This document shows, piece by piece, positions 36,306 to 45,499 of a DNA stretch of 64,000 nucleotides. The notes beneath the pieces are model-generated. The model was not told where the DNA came from and did no database searches. It saw only the letters and a program-made list of their open reading frames with translations. Each line of letters opens with the position of its first letter. Positions within the stretch are counted from its first letter, which is position 1. Source of the DNA: Methanobacterium_C sp963845285 (GTDB lineage: Archaea; Methanobacteriota; Methanobacteria; Methanobacteriales; Methanobacteriaceae). The stretch lies in contig CAWJRO010000021.1 in the NCBI GenBank assembly GCA_963845285.1, forward strand, positions 33,649 through 97,648, read 5' to 3'. The position numbers were made by a program, and so were the translations under genes.

Positions 36306-36542
36306 TAAATTCACCTTTTTAAATAATATTCAAAAAATATTTTAGTTCCTCAAGAAATTTTAGTTCAATTTCGAAATAGTTATAATTCTTAACCATTATA
36401 AAATTTAACTAATTCCTATTTAAACCTTTCCACAAAGAGAAAACAGTATCCACACAAAAACAAAAATAGTAGGAGAAGGATAAACAAAATTAATTAAAAC
36501 AAGTTTATAGTTTTCATGATTCTTTTTAGAGGAGTTGATGCT

Positions 36543-37025
36543 ATGATAAAAATTCAGGATGCCATGGAAAAAAATGTTATAAAATTTAAAGCCACCGACA
36601 GAATAATCGATGTTGCACAGAGTTTAAGAGATAATAAAATAAGTGGAGCTCCTGTAGTTGATGATAATGGTAAAGTTATTGGAGTAGTGAGTGAAGGGGA
36701 CATAATGAGAATGGTTGAAGTTCACTCTCCAAGAATAAACTTGATTTTACCTTCACCTTTAGATCTAATTGAACTTCCTTTGAAGATGAAACATGAATCT
36801 GATGAAATAATGGATGGCCTTAAAAAAGCAGGATCTGTTCTTGTAGGTGAAATAATGACCAAAAAAATTGTTTCCATATCACCTGATGAATCAATATCTG
36901 ATGCTGCAGAGCTCATGGATTCCCATCATGTTAAAAGGCTTCCAGTTGTGGATGCAAATAAAAAACTTGTGGGCATAGTTACAAGAGGAGATATCATAGG
37001 TGCTATGGTGAGGTTGGATGAGTAA
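36543..37025 (+). CDS. CBS domain pair protein
   Basis: A 160-residue protein made of two CBS motifs, a Bateman module that senses adenine nucleotides or SAM. The first reads IIDVAQSLRDNKISGAPVVD and GVVSEGDIMRMV, the second SISDAAELMDSHHVKRLPVV and GIVTRGDIIGAMV. The spacer between the repeats is longer than usual (about 40 residues). ATG 36543 is chosen because GAGGAGTTGAT sits just upstream, within the longer frame that opens at 36516. Its stop overlaps the next gene by eight bases, so the two products are translationally coupled and the CBS protein may regulate the NifH-like ATPase. Confidence 0.9.
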   Translation: MIKIQDAMEKNVIKFKATDRIIDVAQSLRDNKISGAPVVDDNGKVIGVVSEGDIMRMVEVHSPRINLILPSPLDLIELPLKMKHESDEIMDGLKKAGSVLVGEIMTKKIVSISPDESISDAAELMDSHHVKRLPVVDANKKLVGIVTRGDIIGAMVRLDE

Positions 37026-37813
37026 GACCAAAAGAATAGCCATCTATGGAAAGGGAGGAATTGGAAAATCCACAATAGTCTCCAACATAGCAGCAGCATA
37101 CTCCCAAAACTGCAACGTGCTGGTTATAGGTTGTGATCCTAAAGCAGACACCACAAGAACTCTGGTGGGGAAAAGGATACCAACTATCCTTGAAATTGTG
37201 AAGCGTAAAAAGGGTGCATCACCTGATGAAATCCTTTTTAAAGGCTATGGTGGTGTGAGATGCGTGGAAAGCGGAGGCCCTGAACCTGGAGTTGGATGTG
37301 CAGGTCGTGGTGTTATAGTGGCCATGAACCTCCTTGAGAAGCTTGAAATATTCTCAGAAGACCTTGATGTTATCATCTACGATGTACTAGGTGATGTGGT
37401 TTGCGGCGGATTTGCAGTTCCTTTAAGGGAAGAATTTGCGGATGAAGTTTACATTGTGACATCTGGAGAGTACATGGCACTATATGCAGCTAATAATATC
37501 TGTAAAGGTATAAAAAAGCTTAAAAGTCGTTTTGGTGGTGTCATCTGCAATCGCAGGGGACTCACAGATGAGGTAAAAATAGTAGGGGAATTTGCAGAGC
37601 GAGTTGGAAGCAAGAATCATTGGAGTCATACCAAAAAGCGAACTGGTCCAAAAGAGTGAATATGAGGCCAAAACTGTTGTTGAAAAATTCCCAGATTCTA
37701 AACAGGCTGAACTCTACGGAAAACTTGCAAAAGCCATATATCTAAATGAAGATTTTGTAGTTCCTGAACCTATGGGAGTAGATGAGCTTGAAAAGTTTTT
37801 CAGGAAATTTTAA
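37018..37813 (+). pseudogene. NifH/CfbC-like P-loop iron protein, single-base frameshift
   Basis: Family signatures are complete: YGKGGIGKSTIVSNI (Walker A), GCDPKADTTRTLVG, CVESGGPEPGVGCAGRGVI with the first cluster Cys, and DVLGDVVCGGFAVPLREEFA with the second. This class includes nitrogenase reductase and CfbC, which drives coenzyme F430 synthesis in methanogens. The frame ends wrongly after EFAERVG. Removing one A from the AA at 37608-37609 restores VGARIIGVIPKSELVQKSE and runs to the stop at 37813, giving about 264 residues, the normal length. As written, the last 60 residues are lost. Translational coupling to the CBS gene and intact motifs suggest a very recent mutation or a sequence error. 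Confidence 0.8.
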
Positions 37814-38122
37814 GAGTTGATACTCAATAGTTTAAAAAAAATCCGATAAATTTCAGTTTATGAATTTTTCAAGTACTCATTTGGTTGATTAATTACACTT
37901 CTAATTTTAATTTTTTATTTCTTTAAAATTTTTAATTTTCCCAACTTGAATCAGGTAAAATATTAGATTAAAATATCTGTAATATACTTGATGTAAGCTT
38001 AAATTTAAAAGAAGATCTAAACTTTTTTCTATTGTTTAATGATTCTTTATTGCAATTAAATAATGGCGCTGTTTGTAATGGATCATAATGATCCAATGGG
38101 TACATATCTATTTACAAGATCG
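37814..38122. other. Intergenic gap between convergent genes, with a palindrome
   Basis: Mostly AT-rich filler. TGGATCATAATGATCCA at 38079-38095 is a perfect 17-base palindrome around one central base, a few codons before the 3' end of the GIY-YIG gene. It may be a regulator site or transcription-end hairpin; no T-run follows it directly on the plus strand. Confidence 0.45.
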
Positions 38123-38572
38123 TTAAATTTTTAAGGTTTCCAAATTTTCAGGCTCAAGTTTCAGCTTTTTAAATGAATTGGAACAGATTTCATCGGGGTT
38201 GATGTCTTTAAAGTAAAAAAGGTGGGATGAACACTTACAGTCGGAACATCCGAACTTTGGGACATCTTCTCCATTTTTTGAGATTTCTGATGCTACGCTA
38301 CATTCCCATCTATCGTTACTAACTGCAAATACAACGTCAACAACCTCTGCATTTTCGTTTTTTAAGAGGTAGTCAACGTGCCAGTGCAGTTTTTTATCAT
38401 TGCTAAGATGTCTTCGAATACGGCTTTCAAGGGAGTTGAGTGCAGAACCCACGTAAACATAGTAACCATTTTTAAAATTTATAAAACCAAGTTTTCCAAC
38501 CTTTATTTTAGATTCCTGATTTAAATGAATAACCAGACAGTAAGTGCCCTTTAAAACATTTTTTTTCGGCAT
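38123..38572 (-). CDS. GIY-YIG nuclease-like protein (DUF123)
   Basis: A 149-residue protein of the archaeal DUF123 branch of GIY-YIG endonucleases. The two diagnostic elements read KGTYCLVIHL and NGYYVYVGSALNSLESRIRR, and a cysteine/histidine set follows (WHVDYLL, WECSVASEI, FGCSDCKCSSHLFYF). ATG 38572 is preceded by AAAGGAGAT, so the longer frame from 38629 is not used. Family members are small stand-alone domains of uncertain substrate. It is convergent with the NifH-like gene. Confidence 0.85.
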   Translation of the reverse strand: MPKKNVLKGTYCLVIHLNQESKIKVGKLGFINFKNGYYVYVGSALNSLESRIRRHLSNDKKLHWHVDYLLKNENAEVVDVVFAVSNDRWECSVASEISKNGEDVPKFGCSDCKCSSHLFYFKDINPDEICSNSFKKLKLEPENLETLKI

Positions 38573-38645
38573 GAAATCTCCTTTTTTTAGAATTAAGGAA
38601 TTATCAATTTGCATTTTATTTTTATACAATTATTATTTTAGTTTA

Positions 38646-38752
38646 GAGGCTGTCTCATAATTAATTTTGACATGTATAATTTTGCTTATTTTTGGATTTA
38701 AAGCTTTATTTATCCCTATTTTTTTGCAAATTCTGAACTATGGGACAGCCTC
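38646..38752. mobile_element. MITE-like element, copy 7, with 4-bp target duplication
   Basis: Starts GAGGCTGTCTCATAATTA and ends ACTATGGGACAGCCTC. TTTA flanks it on both sides (38642-38645 and 38753-38756). The body has TTTTGCTTATTTTTGGATTT and GCTTTATTTATCCCTA. It is the best-preserved copy and is close to a family consensus. Confidence 0.88.
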
Positions 38753-38926
38753 TTTAATTTCCTATACTGCAGCTTTCTATTTAAAAAACATTATTTTTCT
38801 ATTTAAAAATACTAGAATTTCCTATTTAAAAATAATCTCGTTTGTGTAATGGTTTATATTTTAAAATAACACATCTTATTATACAATTATTTTATCAACA
38901 TCAAATTAAGATTGGAGGAAACTATT

Positions 38927-39340
38927 TTGAAATACACTTTTTTTGCAAAGGGACATCCCAATGTCACATCGAAACATAAAACAACCTTTGAATTTACAAG
39001 GGACACTGAAATGGGAATTAGAGCAGACTGCATTATAGGAGTTTCATCCGAAACCAAGATGGACGACTTTCCAGAGGAGCTTAAAGAAGCCATAAAAGAT
39101 GAAAATATGGTTATAAAAATTCTGCTTGAAACTGAAAACGCAGAAGATGAAATAACAGGATACGGGCATCCTGAACTGACACTTGATCATCCAAAAGACA
39201 TGGTCTGCAGAAAAAGCGAGTTCAAATGTAACAGGACTTTGATGATAAAGGCGGATAAAGCAGCATGTGACCTTAAAAAAGATTTAATAAATGATTTAAG
39301 AAAGGGTAAATCACTGAAAGTTGTGATAAAGGTTGATTGA
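38927..39340 (+). CDS. DUF371 family archaeal protein
   Basis: A 137-residue protein of the archaea-specific DUF371 family, function unknown. Typical parts are FFAKGHPNVTSKHKTTFEFT, IRADCIIGVSSETKMDDFPE, GYGHPELTLDHPKDMVCRKS and CNRTLMIKADKAACDL. TTG 38927 is taken as the start because GGAGG (38914-38918) sits nine bases before it; the frame itself opens at TTG 38912, within that site. It is followed by a methyltransferase gene on the same strand 41 bases on, perhaps in one operon. Confidence 0.85.
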   Translation: MKYTFFAKGHPNVTSKHKTTFEFTRDTEMGIRADCIIGVSSETKMDDFPEELKEAIKDENMVIKILLETENAEDEITGYGHPELTLDHPKDMVCRKSEFKCNRTLMIKADKAACDLKKDLINDLRKGKSLKVVIKVD

Positions 39341-39381
39341 TTGTGCATGTTATAATTGGGTTATGAAGAAGGTGTGTCTGA

Positions 39382-39957
39382 ATGTTTGAAAATCATAAGT
39401 TAAAAAAAATTAAAAAACTCAATAAAAAGGCAGCTAAGCCTGAATTCAAATCAGATGAAATTTTAAAATCTCTTAAAATCCATGAAAACGATGTGATTGC
39501 AGATATTGGTTGTGGTGGGGGTTATTTCACCTTTAAGTTTTCAAAGAACGTTGGAAAAAACGGAATAGTGTACGCAGTTGACATGGAACCAGAATGTCTA
39601 AATTACGTGAAGGATGAAGCTCAAAAACAGGGCATAAAAAATATAAAAACAGTTCTAGCAAAAGAGGGTAGTCTTGAACTTGAAAATGGTTTGAGCCTTG
39701 TTTTTTTAAGGAACGTCTTCCACCACATTGGGGATCCTGTAAATTACTTTAAACATTTGAAACAGTTTTTAGCTCCTGATGGAAGAATTGTTATTATAGA
39801 CTACAAGAAAACTAAAAAAATCAACTTTGTGAACCTTTTTGGTCACTACACTCCTGAAAAGGAGATTCTAAGTGTCATGGAAAATAGTGGATATGTTCTT
39901 TCAGAAAAATTCAATTTTTTATTCTCTCAATCATTTATCATCTTCAAAAATGAGTAA
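39382..39957 (+). CDS. Class I SAM-dependent methyltransferase
   Basis: A 191-residue methyltransferase. Motif I is VIADIGCGGGYFTFKFSKNV (SAM-binding loop), motif II ends in VYAVDMEP, and the post-motif FLRNVFHHIGDPVNYFKHLK with RIVIIDYKK completes the Rossmann core. The fold is like UbiE/arsenite or cobalt-precorrin methyltransferases, but the substrate cannot be named. ATG 39382 has GAAGGTGTG in front. It lies 41 bases after the DUF371 gene. A mobile repeat sits just downstream. Confidence 0.88.
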   Translation: MFENHKLKKIKKLNKKAAKPEFKSDEILKSLKIHENDVIADIGCGGGYFTFKFSKNVGKNGIVYAVDMEPECLNYVKDEAQKQGIKNIKTVLAKEGSLELENGLSLVFLRNVFHHIGDPVNYFKHLKQFLAPDGRIVIIDYKKTKKINFVNLFGHYTPEKEILSVMENSGYVLSEKFNFLFSQSFIIFKNE

Positions 39958-40000
39958 AAGGATAATTCGTTTTAATTCTCTTTTAATCTTTTATTTAAAG

Positions 40001-40106
40001 AAGATGTCTCATGATTATTTGTTACTCATATAATTTTCATTATTTTCAAATTTAAAACTCTATTTACTCTTATTTTTTTGCAAATTTTGAACTATGAGGC
40101 CACCTT
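40001..40106. mobile_element. MITE-like element, copy 8
   Basis: Starts AAGATGTCTCATGATTATTT and ends TGAACTATGAGGCCACCT. TTAAAG is found at both borders (39995-40000 and 40107-40112). It belongs to the subfamily with ATTTTCATTATTTT, together with copies 3 and 4. Confidence 0.8.
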
Positions 40107-40209
40107 TTAAAGTTCTAAAAAATTTTGAGGTTTCAAAATCATTAAAAAAAATCTATTCATCAAATAATCCAAATTTTGAGGTTGTTAAAAATAGAAGTTA
40201 ACTGTTAAG

Positions 40210-40293
<84 letters not shown>

Positions 40294-40461
40294 GTGATCA
40301 GATGTTTCTCACTACATGTGAGCATACCAACATTTTTATCTCTCAGTATTTAAATGTTTTCCTCGGATTTTAGGGTTTAATATTAACTTAATAAAGATGG
40401 AATACAAAATAGGAACCACTTAAACCTATATTCATGGAAAAATAGATACAAGAATGATTTT

Positions 40462-40749
40462 ATGCAAGCTGTAAAAGAATCTGGAGAAGAAATACTCGTT
40501 GATATAGATGTATCTCCAAAATCTGGAAAATTTGAAATAACAGGTTACAATGAGTGGAGAGAATCTATAGAGGTTAAAATAAAGTCTGTTCCCCAGAAGG
40601 GCAAGGCAAACAAGGAGATAATAAAAGAATTTTCCAAGCTCACCAAAAACTCTGTTGAAATAATATCCGGACATAAAAGCCATCATAAAACCATAAAAAT
40701 TTATAATATGAATAAAAATGAGTTTTTAAAGATTTTAGATTCTTTTTAA
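40462..40749 (+). CDS. YggU/DUF167 family protein
   Basis: A 95-residue DUF167 protein with the conserved pattern VDIDVSPKSGKFEITGYNEW, IEVKIKSVPQKGKANKEIIK and IISGHKSHHKTIKI. The lysine-rich PKSG and GKAN segments are the family hallmark. Its function is unknown, though it is widespread in bacteria and archaea. ATG 40462 is the first codon of the conserved frame; no strong ribosome site is present. It lies downstream of the divergent tRNA-Leu gene. Confidence 0.88.
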   Translation: MQAVKESGEEILVDIDVSPKSGKFEITGYNEWRESIEVKIKSVPQKGKANKEIIKEFSKLTKNSVEIISGHKSHHKTIKIYNMNKNEFLKILDSF

Positions 40750-40838
40750 AGTTAAATATAACACCTTAATTCTTTTAAATTCTTGTTTTTAAAATTAGGC
40801 ATAATACTGTTTTTTAGATATTATTTTCAAAATTAGAT

Positions 40839-41072
40839 TTAAACTACAAACAACACCCAAAAGGAGTATAAAATTAATTTTTTAGATCGTGCCATTTTAA
40901 TTATTATTGCCCGAGATATAACTTCACTTGCCATGAGTAAAATCAAAAAAATTACTAGGGCTTTGATAACCCCAGTTTCACCGGTTATTAAAATCATTAT
41001 TAAAAAGATAATCACAGAAAATATGAATGATCATACCATAAAAGCTGCTATGAGTGTATTATTTGGACTCAT
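40839..41072 (-). pseudogene. Small membrane protein interrupted by TGA
   Basis: From ATG 41072, behind GAGGAAT, the minus strand reads MSPNNTLIAAFMV, then TGA, then SFIFSVIIFLIMILITGETG and VIKALVIFLILLMASEVISR before stopping at 40839. A TGG to TGA change would explain the stop. The rest is a credible two-helix membrane protein of about 77 residues. Translation could restart at an internal GTG after the stop. Family unknown. Confidence 0.4.
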
Positions 41073-41151
41073 ATTCCTCTTTTACGTAATTTTATACCTA
41101 TTTTTAATTTAATTTATCTTATTTGATTGATATTTTGTTAATTAAACTAAA

Positions 41152-41349
41152 TTATTCATATTTACCAATTTTTGTTGCCACAAATAGGAATATCAATAAA
41201 AATACTGCTATCGCGCTAATAAATCCATATGTGTTGCCTGCTACCATACCTACAATAACATAGGCCAGCACTGCAAATACGAATGCTCCTGCAATTACAG
41301 CTGCTATAATTTCGTTGCCAATTTTGCCCACATCGTCTTGGATTATCAT
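41152..41349 (-). CDS. Small two-helix membrane protein
   Basis: A 65-residue hydrophobic protein: a short acidic N-terminus (MIIQDDVGKIGNE) followed by two helices, AAVIAGAFVFAVLAYVIVGM and YGFISAIAVFLLIFLFVATK. I do not recognise a family. The start ATG 41349 lacks a clear ribosome site. It stands between the interrupted small membrane gene and rmlB on the same strand. Confidence 0.5.
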   Translation of the reverse strand: MIIQDDVGKIGNEIIAAVIAGAFVFAVLAYVIVGMVAGNTYGFISAIAVFLLIFLFVATKIGKYE

Positions 41350-41713
41350 GATTATTATTCTTAACCTTCTGGTCTAAATTTTTTTCCATAGCTAATTATA
41401 AATGACCAGTTCCATCTTCTTATACATGGTCTGAGTTTCATCAGAACATGAATTAGGAACCTTAACAGATTAATTAAAAGAATAAAAACACAAAGAGTTA
41501 CTATATCTTAAATTGAAAGAACTCTAAAACATTTTAAATGCAAATAACTTTAACATATTTGCAAATAAGAATGTAAAAATGAATAAGAATGTAAATGGGG
41601 AAAAAAGTTCCCTCATCACAAAAAAATATTCTTTTTTTATCCTTTAAATGGAAACACCATTCTTTTTATCAGTTTTAAAATGGAAGAAGTGTTCCTAATT
41701 TATTTTTCTTATT
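41350..41713. other. Intergenic region downstream of rmlB
   Basis: AT-rich gap with T-runs that may end the rml transcript and a promoter for the small membrane gene. No frame, RNA or mobile repeat is seen. Confidence 0.4.
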
Positions 41714-42664
41714 CTATCCTTTTAAAAACTTTAAAAACATGGAAGGATTTGCCTTGTACCAGTTGATGGTCTCACGTATTGCGTCTTTAAATTCCCATTC
41801 TGGTTTCCATCCAAGCCCATTTAGTTTGGTTGAATCTAGGGAGTATCTTCTGTCGTGTCCCAGACGGTCATCAACAAATTTTATTAAACTTTCAGGTTTT
41901 CCGAGAATGTCGAGTATCATATGTGTTATTTCAAGGTTGGTTTTCTCGTTTCCACCGCCTATGTTATAGACTTCACCTAATTTTCCCTTCGTCAGTGCAG
42001 TGTATATTCCCCTGCAGTTGTCAGGGGCATATATCCAGTCGCGTATGTTTTGACCGTCACCGTAGACTGGAAGGGGTTTATCTTGCATTGCATTCATTAT
42101 AAAAAGTGGTATAAGCTTTTCAGGATACTGGTAAGGTCCGAAGTTGTTACTACTCCTTGTTATGAGTGTAGGAGTTTCATATGTTTTGTAGTAAGCGCTT
42201 ACAAGCACATCAGCCCCGGCTTTACTTGCAGAATACGGGCTTGATGGGTCTATGTTACTTTTTTCTGTGAAAGAACCGTTTTCAATGCTCCCATAGACTT
42301 CATCTGTTGATATTTGAAGATACCTTTCAACATCGTACTTTCTGGCATGTTCAAGAAGGTTGTAAGTTCCTAAAACATCTGTTTTAACGAATACTCCAGG
42401 ATCTTCTATGGATCTGTCCACGTGTGTTTCTGCTGCAAAGTTTACAACCATGTCACAGTCTTTCATGGCAGTTTTAACAGCTTCAGGGTCTTTTATATCT
42501 CCTTTAACGAATTTTATTTTATCTTTGATATTAGTGAGGTAATCAAGATTGGCGGCGTAGGTGAGTTTGTCCAGAACAACAATTTCGTGGTCGTACTTTT
42601 CAATCATGTGGTGGACGAAGTTACATCCTATAAAGCCAGCCCCTCCGGTTATGAGCATTTTCAT
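41714..42664 (-). CDS. rmlB: dTDP-glucose 4,6-dehydratase
   Basis: The second enzyme of dTDP-L-rhamnose synthesis; it makes dTDP-4-keto-6-deoxyglucose using bound NAD. The 316-residue extended SDR shows MLITGGAGFIGCNFVHHMI (cofactor loop), NFAAETHVDRSIEDP, STDEVYGSIENGSFTE with catalytic Asp-Glu, YSASKAGADVL (YxxxK) and DNCRGI. ATG 42664 is chosen: GGTGAT just upstream forms the ribosome site, and the frame's earlier ATG 42676 lies before it. It follows rmlC at 63 bases on the same strand, back to back with rmlD-rmlA. Rhamnose made here is probably used in surface glycans. Confidence 0.95.
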   Translation of the reverse strand: MKMLITGGAGFIGCNFVHHMIEKYDHEIVVLDKLTYAANLDYLTNIKDKIKFVKGDIKDPEAVKTAMKDCDMVVNFAAETHVDRSIEDPGVFVKTDVLGTYNLLEHARKYDVERYLQISTDEVYGSIENGSFTEKSNIDPSSPYSASKAGADVLVSAYYKTYETPTLITRSSNNFGPYQYPEKLIPLFIMNAMQDKPLPVYGDGQNIRDWIYAPDNCRGIYTALTKGKLGEVYNIGGGNEKTNLEITHMILDILGKPESLIKFVDDRLGHDRRYSLDSTKLNGLGWKPEWEFKDAIRETINWYKANPSMFLKFLKG

Positions 42665-42727
42665 ATAAATCACCATTTAAAAGTTTATTAATTGATCTTA
42701 AAAAAAAGATAATAACTAGTTTTGGAT

Positions 42728-43192
42728 TTAACCGTGTTTTTTACCTTCAAGTATCCAGTCGTATGGGATTTCATCTGTGTCTGGAGGTAATCTGTATTCA
42801 TCCGGTTCATCGTAGTTGTAGCTGTGGGTTGGAACACTCACAAAGTATGCTGTTTCTGTTCCGACACCTTTAAATCCATGGTATACGTATGTTGGGACAC
42901 TTATAAGTATTGGATTTTTTTCTCCCACGAAAAATTCGTTTATTTCACCGTATGTAGATGAATCTTTCCGTGCATCGTAGAGTGCAACTTTCATCATGCC
43001 GTGTACACATGTGAAATTGTCAGTCTGCTTTTTATGGAGGTGCCATCCTTTAACAACTCCTGGATAGGCTGTTGTCATGTAAACTTGCCCAAATTTTTCA
43101 AATATATCATCATCGCATCTCAATATTTCCATAAGCCATCCCCTCTCATCTGGAACAACTTTCAAATTTTTTATTTTAACGCCTTCTATCAT
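42728..43192 (-). CDS. rmlC: dTDP-4-dehydrorhamnose 3,5-epimerase
   Basis: A 154-residue cupin of the RmlC type, which inverts C3 and C5 of the 4-keto sugar. The N-terminal VVPDERGWLMEILRCDD, GVVKGWHLHKKQTDNFTCVH with the catalytic His and substrate-binding residues, and PTYVYHGFKG are visible. It is shorter than the roughly 185-residue bacterial enzymes, as in the archaeal branch. ATG 43192 follows AGGTGT. It is the first gene of the rmlC-rmlB unit and is divergent from rmlD, with 80 bases between them holding both promoters. Confidence 0.9.
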   Translation of the reverse strand: MIEGVKIKNLKVVPDERGWLMEILRCDDDIFEKFGQVYMTTAYPGVVKGWHLHKKQTDNFTCVHGMMKVALYDARKDSSTYGEINEFFVGEKNPILISVPTYVYHGFKGVGTETAYFVSVPTHSYNYDEPDEYRLPPDTDEIPYDWILEGKKHG

Positions 43193-43272
43193 AAAAACAC
43201 CTTTTTATATTCAAAAAAACCTTTTTTATACTCTCAAAACTTTTATATATTCTATTCTTATTAACCATTACC

Positions 43273-44142
43273 ATGAAACGTCTTTTTATAACAGGTGGAA
43301 GTGGACTTTTAGGATCCAAATTCAGGTACATTGCAGGAAATGAATATGAGATAGTAACAACTCACCATAAAAATCCAGGTGAAAACTCTATTTCATTTGA
43401 TATAACAGATGAAACTGATGTTATGGCTAAAATAACTTCTTTAAAGCCAGATGCAGTGGTACATGCTGCAGCACTCACCAATGTTGATTACTGTGAAGAC
43501 CACCCTAAGGAAGCATGGAATATAAATGCAAAGGGAACAGATAACATGGCAAAGGCCTGTGAAAAAATAGGTAGTAAACTTATATATGTTTCTACTGACT
43601 TTGTTTTTGATGGTGAAAGAGGAATGTACAGTGAGGAAGATAAAACAAATCCTCTTGGTTACTACGCATCAACAAAACTTGAAGGTGAGGAATTTATAAG
43701 ACAGCATGATGATTTAGATTGTGCAGTAGCCAGAGTAAGTGTTTTATACGGCTGGCACACCCGCATGAATTTTGTAACATGGGTTATAAATGAGCTTAAA
43801 CATGGAAATGAAATAAACATAGTAACAGACCAGTACAACTCCCCAACACTTGCAGATAATGCTGCAGAAGCAATGCTCAAAATATTTGAGAAGGATAAAA
43901 CTGGAATATACCATACAGTTGGAGATGAAAGGATCAACAGGTTCGATTTTGCACAAAACATTGCAAAAGTATTTGATCTTGATTCCAGCCTTGTAAATCC
44001 AACAAAAAGTACGAATTTCGTTCAAAAAGCTAAAAGACCTAAAGACTCATCATTAAATGTTGAGAAAGCCCACAAAGATCTGGGAATAAAAATGTTGAAC
44101 ACAACTGAAGGATTGAATTATATGAAAAAGGTGATGCAATGA
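43273..44142 (+). CDS. rmlD: dTDP-4-dehydrorhamnose reductase
   Basis: A 289-residue SDR that performs the last step to dTDP-L-rhamnose with NAD(P)H. It shows FITGGSGLLGSKF (cofactor loop), VVHAAALTNVDYCEDHP, VSTDFVFDGERGMYSEED and YYASTKLEGEEFI (YxxxK). It starts at ATG 43273, leaderless or with a very short leader, since a TATA-like TTTTATATAT lies about 30 bases upstream. Its stop overlaps rmlA by four bases (ATGA). Confidence 0.94.
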   Translation: MKRLFITGGSGLLGSKFRYIAGNEYEIVTTHHKNPGENSISFDITDETDVMAKITSLKPDAVVHAAALTNVDYCEDHPKEAWNINAKGTDNMAKACEKIGSKLIYVSTDFVFDGERGMYSEEDKTNPLGYYASTKLEGEEFIRQHDDLDCAVARVSVLYGWHTRMNFVTWVINELKHGNEINIVTDQYNSPTLADNAAEAMLKIFEKDKTGIYHTVGDERINRFDFAQNIAKVFDLDSSLVNPTKSTNFVQKAKRPKDSSLNVEKAHKDLGIKMLNTTEGLNYMKKVMQ

Positions 44143-45206
44143 AGGGATTAATTTTATCAGGAGGCCATGGAACTAGGTTAAGACCTCTCACACACACAGG
44201 TCCTAAACAGTTAATACCAATAGCAAATAAGCCTGTTTTATTTTATGCCATAGAAGATTTGAGGGATGCAGGTGTAAAAGATATAGGGCTTATTTTAGGA
44301 ACCAACATGCCTGAAAAGTTGAAAGATGCTGTAGGGGATGGTTCAAAATTCGGTGTTAATATAACTTACATCATGCAGGGAGAACCCAAAGGCCTTGCAC
44401 ATGCAGTTGCAGTTGCAGAAGATTTTATCGGTGAAGAACCGTTCATCATGTACCTCGGAGACAACATACTCAAATCAGGGATAACTGAGTTTGTCGAGGG
44501 CTTTGAAGATTCTAAATATGAAGCAAGGATACTTTTACAGAAGGTGGAAAATCCAAGACAGTTTGGAGTTGCAGAACTCAATGGAAATGGTGAAGTTACA
44601 CACCTGGTTGAAAAACCCAAGGAACCTAAAAGCGACCTTGCACTTGTGGGTATTTATTTATTCAAAAAATCCATATTTGACTCCATAAGAAGTATAAAAC
44701 CCTCATGGAGGGGTGAACTTGAGATCACAGATGCCATTCAGAAACTCCTGGATTCAGAGGTTAAGGTGGACTCCCACATAGTTGAGGGATGGTGGAAGGA
44801 TACAGGTAAACCTGAAGATGTTTTAGAAGCAAATAACCTTATTTTAGATGCATTAAAGACATGTAATAAGGGTGAGATTGAGAAGGGTGCAAAGGTACGT
44901 GGAAGAGTTTCAATTGGAAAGGGAACTGTTATACGTAAAGGAAGTGTTATAAGAGGTCCTGTGATCATTGGGGAGAACTGTGAAATTGATGCTTACGTTG
45001 GACCTTACACTGCAGTAGGTGACAACACGAAGATAACAGGTGGGGAGATAGAGGCCTCAATAATTGTTGGAGATTCTACTATTGCATGTGATGAAAGGAT
45101 TGTTGAGAGCCTGATTGGAAACCATTCTCAAATTATTTCATCAAACAATCGTTTACCTAAAGGTCGTAGGTTTGTTATTGGGGAAAATTCACTTGTGAAC
45201 TTGTGA
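44139..45206 (+). CDS. rmlA: Glucose-1-phosphate thymidylyltransferase, archaeal long form
   Basis: A 355-residue nucleotidyltransferase that makes dTDP-glucose, the entry to the rhamnose pathway. The N-terminal half has the signature LSGGHGTRLRPLTHTGPKQL and GLAHAVAVAEDFIGEEPF, and ITDAIQKLL later. From residue about 245 a left-handed beta-helix follows, with hexapeptide-like repeats (VRGRVSIGKGTVIRKG, VIGENCEIDAYVGPYTAVGD). It is absent from the short bacterial RmlA and typical of archaeal enzymes. AAGGTGATG precedes the start, which overlaps rmlD. Confidence 0.95.
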   Translation: MKGLILSGGHGTRLRPLTHTGPKQLIPIANKPVLFYAIEDLRDAGVKDIGLILGTNMPEKLKDAVGDGSKFGVNITYIMQGEPKGLAHAVAVAEDFIGEEPFIMYLGDNILKSGITEFVEGFEDSKYEARILLQKVENPRQFGVAELNGNGEVTHLVEKPKEPKSDLALVGIYLFKKSIFDSIRSIKPSWRGELEITDAIQKLLDSEVKVDSHIVEGWWKDTGKPEDVLEANNLILDALKTCNKGEIEKGAKVRGRVSIGKGTVIRKGSVIRGPVIIGENCEIDAYVGPYTAVGDNTKITGGEIEASIIVGDSTIACDERIVESLIGNHSQIISSNNRLPKGRRFVIGENSLVNL

Positions 45207-45392
45207 AGATAACAACTTAAAGTCTAAATTAAAAAACTAGGATAAAAGTATAAGAATAAAATTTGGGAAATTAAATAGAATTAAACAATTTAATATCAAA
45301 ATAATTAATTCAAAATAATTAATAATAATTAATATTTAATCAATAATATAACTTATATTAACTTATATAATAAAATCCTATCGATTAAAGGA

Positions 45393-45499
45393 GAGGCTGT
45401 CCTATAGTTCAGAATTTGCAAAAAAATAAGGATAAATAAAACTTTAAATCCAAAAATAAGCAAAATTATATATGTTTAAAGTAATTATGAAACAGCCTC
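45393..45499. mobile_element. MITE-like element, copy 9 (reverse orientation)
   Basis: Starts GAGGCTGTCCTATAGTTCA and ends AATTATGAAACAGCCTC, with TTTGCAAAAAAATAAGGATA and AAAAATAAGCAAAATTATAT inside. It sits in the gap between rmlA and galU, splitting what could be a single surface-sugar operon. No clear target duplication is seen. Confidence 0.85.

Noticed and set aside
42422..42691. Plus-strand frame of 89 codons opposite rmlB
   Set aside because: rmlB has all its catalytic motifs on the minus strand; the opposite frame is a shadow without family features.
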